This document shows positions 59,547-64,000 of a DNA stretch of 64,000 nucleotides, one piece after another. Each line of letters opens with the position of its first letter. Position 1 is the first letter of the stretch. The notes under the pieces are model-generated. The model saw only the letters and a list, made by a program, of their open reading frames with translations, made no database searches and had not been told where the DNA came from. A program made the position numbers and the translations under genes. Origin of the DNA: Lentibacillus daqui (GTDB taxonomy: Bacteria > Bacillota > Bacilli > Bacillales > Amphibacillaceae); contig NZ_CP114176.1 of NCBI RefSeq assembly GCF_027186265.1, positions 2,542,001 to 2,606,000 of the forward strand. The letters are read 5' to 3'.

Positions 59547-61370
59547 ATGCGATTCAAACAAATAGCAACTGTAATGATGGGTACCGTTCTGGTGTTTGGC
59601 TCGCTTCCTGTTTCTGTATTCGCCAAGGACAATGAGAATGGAGATACGGGATCCGGCAAATACTCCACAAAGGATGAAGCCATTTACGGCAATTTGGGAG
59701 CAAATGGAACGCTGGAGAATATGTATGTGGTAAACACGTTTCACGTCACAAAACCTGGCAAAATTACGGATCACGGTAATTATACCAATGTTCGCAACTT
59801 GACTAATTTATTGGATATCAAACAGACAGCTGACAATAACGTCCGTTTTCAGGCGGAAAAAGGCGATAATGACTTTTATTATCAAGGTGACATGGTCAAT
59901 CAGCCATTACCATGGAATATTGCTATCACCTATAAGCTGGATGGAAAAGAAGTGGATCCGGATAAATTGGCTGGAAAAGACGGATCACTGGAACTCCAGA
60001 TAAAAACCTCCGGCAATGATGATGTCGATCCAACTTTTTTCGAAAACTATATGATGCAAATCTCTCTGACGCTTGACCCGGCTAAATTTGCGGATATCCA
60101 AGCCCCGGATGGAACCAAAGCCAAATCCGGTAAAGATACGCAAGTGACATTTACCGTCATGCCCGAAAAAGAAGAAACCTTCATTGTATCTGCTCATGTA
60201 AAGCATTTTGAGATGGATCCGATTGACATTTCGGCAACGCCCGCTTCCATGCCGATTGATGATCCAGATTTGGGCGATGTGAAAGGTGACATGCAGTCAT
60301 TGTCTGATGCTATTAAGAAGATTAATAGTGGTGTCGGCGATTTGAACAGTGGTATTTCGAATCTGAATGATGGGGCGGCGGATTTGAGCAACGGTTCGAG
60401 CAGCTACCTGAATGGCATTAATCAGCTGGACCAATCATCAGGAGAACTGGTTAACGGGTCTTCGGAAATTAATGATGTTCTCCAGCAAGTAAGCGAGGCG
60501 GTGCAGGGTGCTCCTGAAGATGCTCCGGACATTAGTCAGCTTGAACAATTGCCTGATGGGATTCGTAAATTAGCAGACGGCTTGGAGCAATCTGCTGACG
60601 GACTTGATCAATTGCGTGATAACTATCATAAAGCATACAGCAATTTGGATGATGCCATGAACGAGATTCCAGCTGGCGATATTGATGAGGGCCAATTGAA
60701 GAAACTACTTGGAAGTGATGTCGATCAGGAAGTCGTCAACCAATTGATTGAAACCTACAAGGCGGCCCAAAAAGCCAAAGGAACGTATCAAGCGGCTTCT
60801 GAAGCATTCGGTGCAGTGACGGAAACATTGGATGACGTTTCTGATTCAGTAAGGGAAATGGCTGACAAAGCAAAATCCACTGCAACTGAAATTGAAAACG
60901 GCATGGACAACATGAATGGGTTGGATGCGCTGAAAGATCTGCAGTCGGGAGTATCGAGTCTCGCATCCCAATATCAGTCCTTCCACGATGGTTTAGTGCA
61001 GTATACGGATGGAGTTAGTGAATTGGCAACTACCTATCAAGATATTAATACCGGTATCCAAGGGCTGGCCGATGGTACTTCCTCTCTTAAAGATGGCGCT
61101 GGTGATCTGAAAGACGGTACAGAAGAACTGGAAGATGAGACCAGTGATTTGCCCGGTGACATGCAGTCCGAGGTAGATGAAATGATGGATGAATTTGATA
61201 CATCTGATTTTGAACCGAAATCGTTTGTATCTGACAAAAATACAAACGTCGACGTTGTACAATTTGCCTTGAAAACCGAACCGATTGAGGTAGAAGAACC
61301 AGATAAGAAAAAGGAAACAAAGGACGAGGAAAAAGGTTTTTGGGAACGATTCATGGATTTGTTCCAGTGA
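59547..61370 (+). CDS. Secreted heptad-repeat (YhgE-like) protein
   Basis: Exported protein of 607 aa with a signal peptide (MRFKQIATVMMGTVLVFGSLPVSVFA). An N-terminal beta-rich domain (about 30-230) is followed by long helices made of G-x2-x-L-x2 repeats (LNSGISNLNDGAADLSNG; LADGTSSLKDGAGDLKDG), as in YhgE/Pip proteins, but with no membrane helices. The C-terminus is acidic then amphipathic (GFWERFMDLFQ). Start 59547 is favoured by the signal peptide. Probably the external partner of the MMPL pump. Confidence 0.82.
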   Translation: MRFKQIATVMMGTVLVFGSLPVSVFAKDNENGDTGSGKYSTKDEAIYGNLGANGTLENMYVVNTFHVTKPGKITDHGNYTNVRNLTNLLDIKQTADNNVRFQAEKGDNDFYYQGDMVNQPLPWNIAITYKLDGKEVDPDKLAGKDGSLELQIKTSGNDDVDPTFFENYMMQISLTLDPAKFADIQAPDGTKAKSGKDTQVTFTVMPEKEETFIVSAHVKHFEMDPIDISATPASMPIDDPDLGDVKGDMQSLSDAIKKINSGVGDLNSGISNLNDGAADLSNGSSSYLNGINQLDQSSGELVNGSSEINDVLQQVSEAVQGAPEDAPDISQLEQLPDGIRKLADGLEQSADGLDQLRDNYHKAYSNLDDAMNEIPAGDIDEGQLKKLLGSDVDQEVVNQLIETYKAAQKAKGTYQAASEAFGAVTETLDDVSDSVREMADKAKSTATEIENGMDNMNGLDALKDLQSGVSSLASQYQSFHDGLVQYTDGVSELATTYQDINTGIQGLADGTSSLKDGAGDLKDGTEELEDETSDLPGDMQSEVDEMMDEFDTSDFEPKSFVSDKNTNVDVVQFALKTEPIEVEEPDKKKETKDEEKGFWERFMDLFQ

Positions 61371-61438
61371 AAGACTCCAAAAAAACAGCCATGCTTCATT
61401 CGTATAAAGTAAATTGATAAGGAAAAAATGAAGTGTTG

Positions 61439-61476
61439 AAAAACAGGAGTGGGTTCTATCCTCACTCCTGTTTTTT
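61439..61476 (+). terminator. Terminator of the MMPL operon
   Basis: AAACAGGAGTGGG pairs with CTCACTCCTGTTT (one mismatch), followed by TTTTTCT. Confidence 0.88.
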
Positions 61477-61562
61477 CTACTTTTCTACTAAAAAATCTCT
61501 GCCAAATCAATAGAAAACCTGCTAAAAACTTGGATGTGATTTCCCCCGTCCCGCATTGTACG

Positions 61563-61793
61563 TCATTCGGATCGCAACTCAATATCATAAGGTGCCGGAA
61601 ATAACTCGCAATCCCTTCCATCAAGAAAGTTCCCGAATGAAAGCTGCAACTTACTGGAAATCCGCTGGTGTTTCGTCGATGGTGATGGGGACATATAAAC
61701 GAGTCCATCAATATATTCCAGCAATGCATCATCTTTTTTGCGAATTTGCCAGTATTCATCTACTGTCATCGGATCATTGCGATACAGATACAT
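61563..61793 (-). pseudogene. Uma2/DUF820 family nuclease-like gene, truncated
   Basis: A 76-aa frame matching the N-terminus of the Uma2/DUF820 restriction-endonuclease-fold family (MTVDEYWQIRKKDDALLEYIDGLVYMSPSPSTKHQRISSKL). Full members are about 190 aa; the catalytic core after the FPAPYDIEL strand is absent and a stop follows. Ribosome binding site AAAAGGAGTGTGAAAAGGGT intact. Confidence 0.75.
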
Positions 61794-61841
61794 ACCCTTT
61801 TCACACTCCTTTTCCCTATGAAGTTTTGAGCATCCTCTGTG

Positions 61842-62912
61842 TTACTTCCCTGCTTGCTTAATAATCTCAATCACCCGATTTTTAGCTTGTTCACTTTGAT
61901 ACTTTTTCATATAATCGATCATGATTGGTGCCTGTTCTTTTAGACGGAGCAGCTCTTGAACCAGGTTATCCGCTGAAATTCGTTCTTCTTCCAATACCCG
62001 GGCATATTTCTTCTCATGGAACGATCTGGCGTTGACAATCTGGTCCCCCCTGCTTGCTTGTCTTGACAATGGAATCAATAGCATCGGTTTCTGCAATGCC
62101 AAAAATTCAAAGATGGCATTGGATCCGGCACGTGATAACACAAAATCGGTAGCGGCAAACAAATCCTTCAACGCTTCATTCACATATTCAAATTGGACAT
62201 ATCCATCCCGGTTGATGCTGGAATCAATTTTACCATTTCCGCAAATGTGAGCAATTTGAAAGACTGGTAACAAGTCGTCCAAACTCTCCCTTACTGTGTT
62301 ATTGATTTTTTCCGAGCCACCACTGCCGCCCATGATAAGCAACACTGGTTTCGAGCTTTTAAATCCACATAGTTTTAGCCCATTTTCCCTGTTGCCCTGA
62401 AATAGTTCATCCCGGACAACGGCACCAACGTATTCTGCTTTCTTTTCCGGCAAATAGTTCATGGTTTCCGGGAATGTTGCCAAGACTTTTTTGGCAAATG
62501 GAATAGCCAGTTTATTCGCAAGCCCCGGCGTGTAATCCGATTCATGGATGATTGCTGACACACCGCGTAATTTAGCAGCCATGATGACCGGTACAGAAAC
62601 AAATCCGCCTTTGGAAAAGATAACTGATGGCTTTCGTTTACCAATAATCCGCCATGCCTGCATCGTTCCTTTTAACACTTTAAAGGGGTCTTTCAGATTT
62701 TCTTTGGAAATATAGCGACGTAATTTTCCCGTGGAAATCGGATGATAGGTTACACCTTCCAATTGTTCAATCAAGGTGCGTTCGATCCCTTTTTTTGATC
62801 CAATATAATCTATGTCCCATCCTTCTTGCCGGAACACAGGAATCAATGCCAGATTCACAATAACATGTCCGGCAGTCCCCCCACCGGTAAAAAGGATCCG
62901 CTTCTTTTTCAT
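61842..62912 (-). CDS. murG: MurG-like UDP-N-acetylglucosamine transferase
   Basis: Glycosyltransferase of 356 aa at the inner membrane that would add GlcNAc to lipid I. FTGGGTAGHVIVNLALIP at the N-terminus, HESDYTPGLANKLA and the C-terminal UDP-GlcNAc region (LLIMGGSGGSEKIN, LSRAGSNAIFEFLAL, LIPLSRQASRGDQ). It stands alone, outside a division gene cluster, so it may be a second MurG paralogue. Start 62912 has GAAAGGAAGACATTTTT upstream; the longer frame runs into the repeat at 62941. Confidence 0.88.
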   Translation of the reverse strand: MKKKRILFTGGGTAGHVIVNLALIPVFRQEGWDIDYIGSKKGIERTLIEQLEGVTYHPISTGKLRRYISKENLKDPFKVLKGTMQAWRIIGKRKPSVIFSKGGFVSVPVIMAAKLRGVSAIIHESDYTPGLANKLAIPFAKKVLATFPETMNYLPEKKAEYVGAVVRDELFQGNRENGLKLCGFKSSKPVLLIMGGSGGSEKINNTVRESLDDLLPVFQIAHICGNGKIDSSINRDGYVQFEYVNEALKDLFAATDFVLSRAGSNAIFEFLALQKPMLLIPLSRQASRGDQIVNARSFHEKKYARVLEEERISADNLVQELLRLKEQAPIMIDYMKKYQSEQAKNRVIEIIKQAGK

Positions 62913-62940
62913 AAAAATGTCTTCCTTTCTAAAGAACAAA

Positions 62941-63085
62941 GGTGGAAGCGCCCGGTTAGCAACGTACAAACTGGAAGACTCCTGACGAGATAAAGGAAAC
63001 ACGATGAGCGATCAGCGAATCGATGTTGACTTATCGTAGGAAGGCGTCTGAAGTTTGCTAGTTGCTGGGCGCTGGAGCCAGACGA
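62941..63085. repeat. Structured Bacillaceae repeat, copy 2
   Basis: Same architecture as 22261-22401: GCGCCC/GGGCGC (62948-62953/63067-63072), bulge GGTT, AGCAAC/GTTGCT (62958-62963/63061-63066), CAAACT/AGTTTG (62967-62972/63052-63057) and the inner hairpin CGAT...ATCG. Several helices keep pairing through compensatory changes relative to copy 1. It lies upstream of the murG-like gene. Confidence 0.8.
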
Positions 63086-63214
63086 GGCTCGCCCTGTTCT
63101 AAACTGAGTAAAGCGCAAATTTTCATATTTTCTTTTCTAATCTTAAAACGAATATGCTGTTGCGATCATCTTTAATCCTACTGGAAAATCAACAAAAACG
63201 GAAGAAAATTAACC

Positions 63215-63260
63215 CGTGCCAGGCACGCGAACATTCTGAATAGTTTCGGTTCCTGGCACG
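63215..63260. repeat. GTGCCAGG-type hairpin
   Basis: CGTGCCAGG and CCTGGCACG, perfect 9-bp stem enclosing a 28-base loop. Related to the TGTCAGG hairpin at 48989. Confidence 0.6.
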
Positions 63261-63280
63261 CATATATTTATCGCAGTGTA

Positions 63281-63352
63281 ACTGGCTGTAAGGCTCTCAC
63301 TTCAAGAATAGAGAAAATATAAAAATTCTAAGTGAGAGATCCAACAGCCAGT
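63281..63352. terminator. Long hairpin after nupC
   Basis: ACTGGCTGT (63281-63289) pairs with ACAGCCAGT (63344-63352) and CTCTCACTT (63294-63302) with AAGTGAGAG (63330-63338), leaving a 27-base AT-rich loop. Lies 30 bp beyond the nupC stop; no clear U tract, so the terminator role is inferred. Confidence 0.55.
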
Positions 63353-63381
63353 AACGGCCCGATTGGTTAGGAAGTTTCACT

Positions 63382-64000
63382 TTATAAGAATAACCCGGCA
63401 ACGGTTGCTGATAAAATGGAAGCAAGTGTTGCTCCAACCAACAATTTCAGGCCGAATGACGAAACTTGCGCTGCCTTTTTTTGATCAATACCTTGTACAG
63501 TACCGGCGATAATTCCAATCGATGAAAAGTTAGCAAAGCTCGTCAGGAACACCGTTACAATCCCGATTGTTTTTTCCGACATTTGCCCAAGCATCGATTG
63601 GAAATCAAGCATGGCAACAAATTCATTGGTAACAATTTTGGTTCCCATCACGCCACCAGCTTGAATGACCTCACTTGGCGAAATACCCATTAAAATCCCG
63701 AGCGGTGAAAGTATATAACCAAGAATTTCTTGCAAAGTGACACCCGCGAAAATGAGCTGGATCAGCCAATTCACCAGGTCTAGTGACGCAATAAAAGCAA
63801 TCAGCATGGCAGCAACGATTAATGCTACCTTCCCCCCGTCCAGTGCACCATTTCCCATTGCTTCAAAGATACTTCCATCTTGGGAAACATCTTTCACATC
63901 AACCTTATCCTCGGCTTTAGGTACCTTGACCGGTGCAATAATTGATGCGATCATCACTGCACTAAACATGTTTAGCGGCAATGCAACCAGTACATATTGC
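63382..64000 (-). CDS. nupC: Concentrative nucleoside transporter NupC, 5' part outside window
   Basis: The C-terminal 206 residues of a CNT-family nucleoside symporter. Typical blocks: NGALDGGKVALIVAAMLIAFIASLDLVNWL, ILGYILSPLGILMGISPSEVIQAGGVMGTKIVTNEFVAML and SFANFSSIGIIAGTVQGI. The frame is open to the window edge (QYVLVALPLNMF). Imports nucleosides with Na+ or H+. Confidence 0.93.
   Translation of the reverse strand, partial: QYVLVALPLNMFSAVMIASIIAPVKVPKAEDKVDVKDVSQDGSIFEAMGNGALDGGKVALIVAAMLIAFIASLDLVNWLIQLIFAGVTLQEILGYILSPLGILMGISPSEVIQAGGVMGTKIVTNEFVAMLDFQSMLGQMSEKTIGIVTVFLTSFANFSSIGIIAGTVQGIDQKKAAQVSSFGLKLLVGATLASILSATVAGLFL

Noticed and set aside
59361..59774. Minus-strand frame across the MMPL/secreted protein junction
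   Set aside because: Antisense shadow of two well supported genes.

Overview
This window comes from a low-to-moderate G+C, endospore-forming Firmicute of the Bacillaceae. Spore genes are an alpha/beta-type SASP, a tricistronic GerA-type germinant receptor, YhaL, YhcN-like and YjcZ-like proteins, and SigI/RsgI. Osmoprotectant genes (an OpuA-type ATPase, two GbsR-type regulators, a decayed betaine-binding protein) point to a salt-adapted relative of Virgibacillus, Lentibacillus or Oceanobacillus; the genus is inference. Much of 2-15 kb and 35-39 kb follows the Bacillus subtilis yha/yhe neighbourhood.

Layout. 0-2 kb: opuAA (cut by the window start), diverging from a gbsR-type gene with a palindromic operator between them. 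2-15 kb: yhaI, a DUF3267 protein, prsA, yhaL, a long YhaM-like nuclease, a second GbsR-type gene, yhaN-yhaO, yhaQ-yhaP, yhzD, yheA. 15-31 kb: PucR-type regulator, msmX, SASP, fumC, zinc-phospholipase-like protein, UMF1 permease, IDEAL protein, mneP-like exporter, azlCD (azlC frameshifted), a T-box-controlled NhaC antiporter, BtuF-like protein, methionine aminopeptidase, two YjcZ-type microproteins, a short-chain reductase and an M20 dipeptidase (frameshifted). 31-39 kb: luxS, YhcN-like lipoprotein, yhdB-like, sigI-rsgI, bmrCD. 39-48 kb: a NarK-PAS fusion under a perfect FNR box, a PadR/HAAS-pentapeptide/microprotein operon, beta-carbonic anhydrase, gerXA-XB-XC, aldo/keto reductase. 49-57 kb: ribose operon with intact regulator and transporter but broken rbsK and rbsD, followed by a run of gene remnants. 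57-64 kb: TetR/MMPL/secreted coiled-coil locus, truncated Uma2 gene, MurG-like transferase and the 3' part of nupC.

The most unusual signal is three separate non-coding arrays (near 14.3, 17.6 and 39.0 kb). In each, a roughly 10-bp word specific to that array recurs at 21-bp period, about two helical turns, with variable spacers between. The words differ between arrays but the period does not. Stop codons interrupt the arrays in the frames examined, so they do not look like peptide repeats. Other notable items: two copies of a structured repeat whose helices covary, a MITE-like element with 16-bp terminal inverted repeats, a possible type I toxin-antitoxin-like locus near 55.2 kb, and a graveyard of gene fragments between 52.5 and 56.2 kb, one of which (an aldo/keto reductase) contains an inverted internal segment.

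No tRNA, rRNA, CRISPR array, intact insertion sequence or prophage was recognised.
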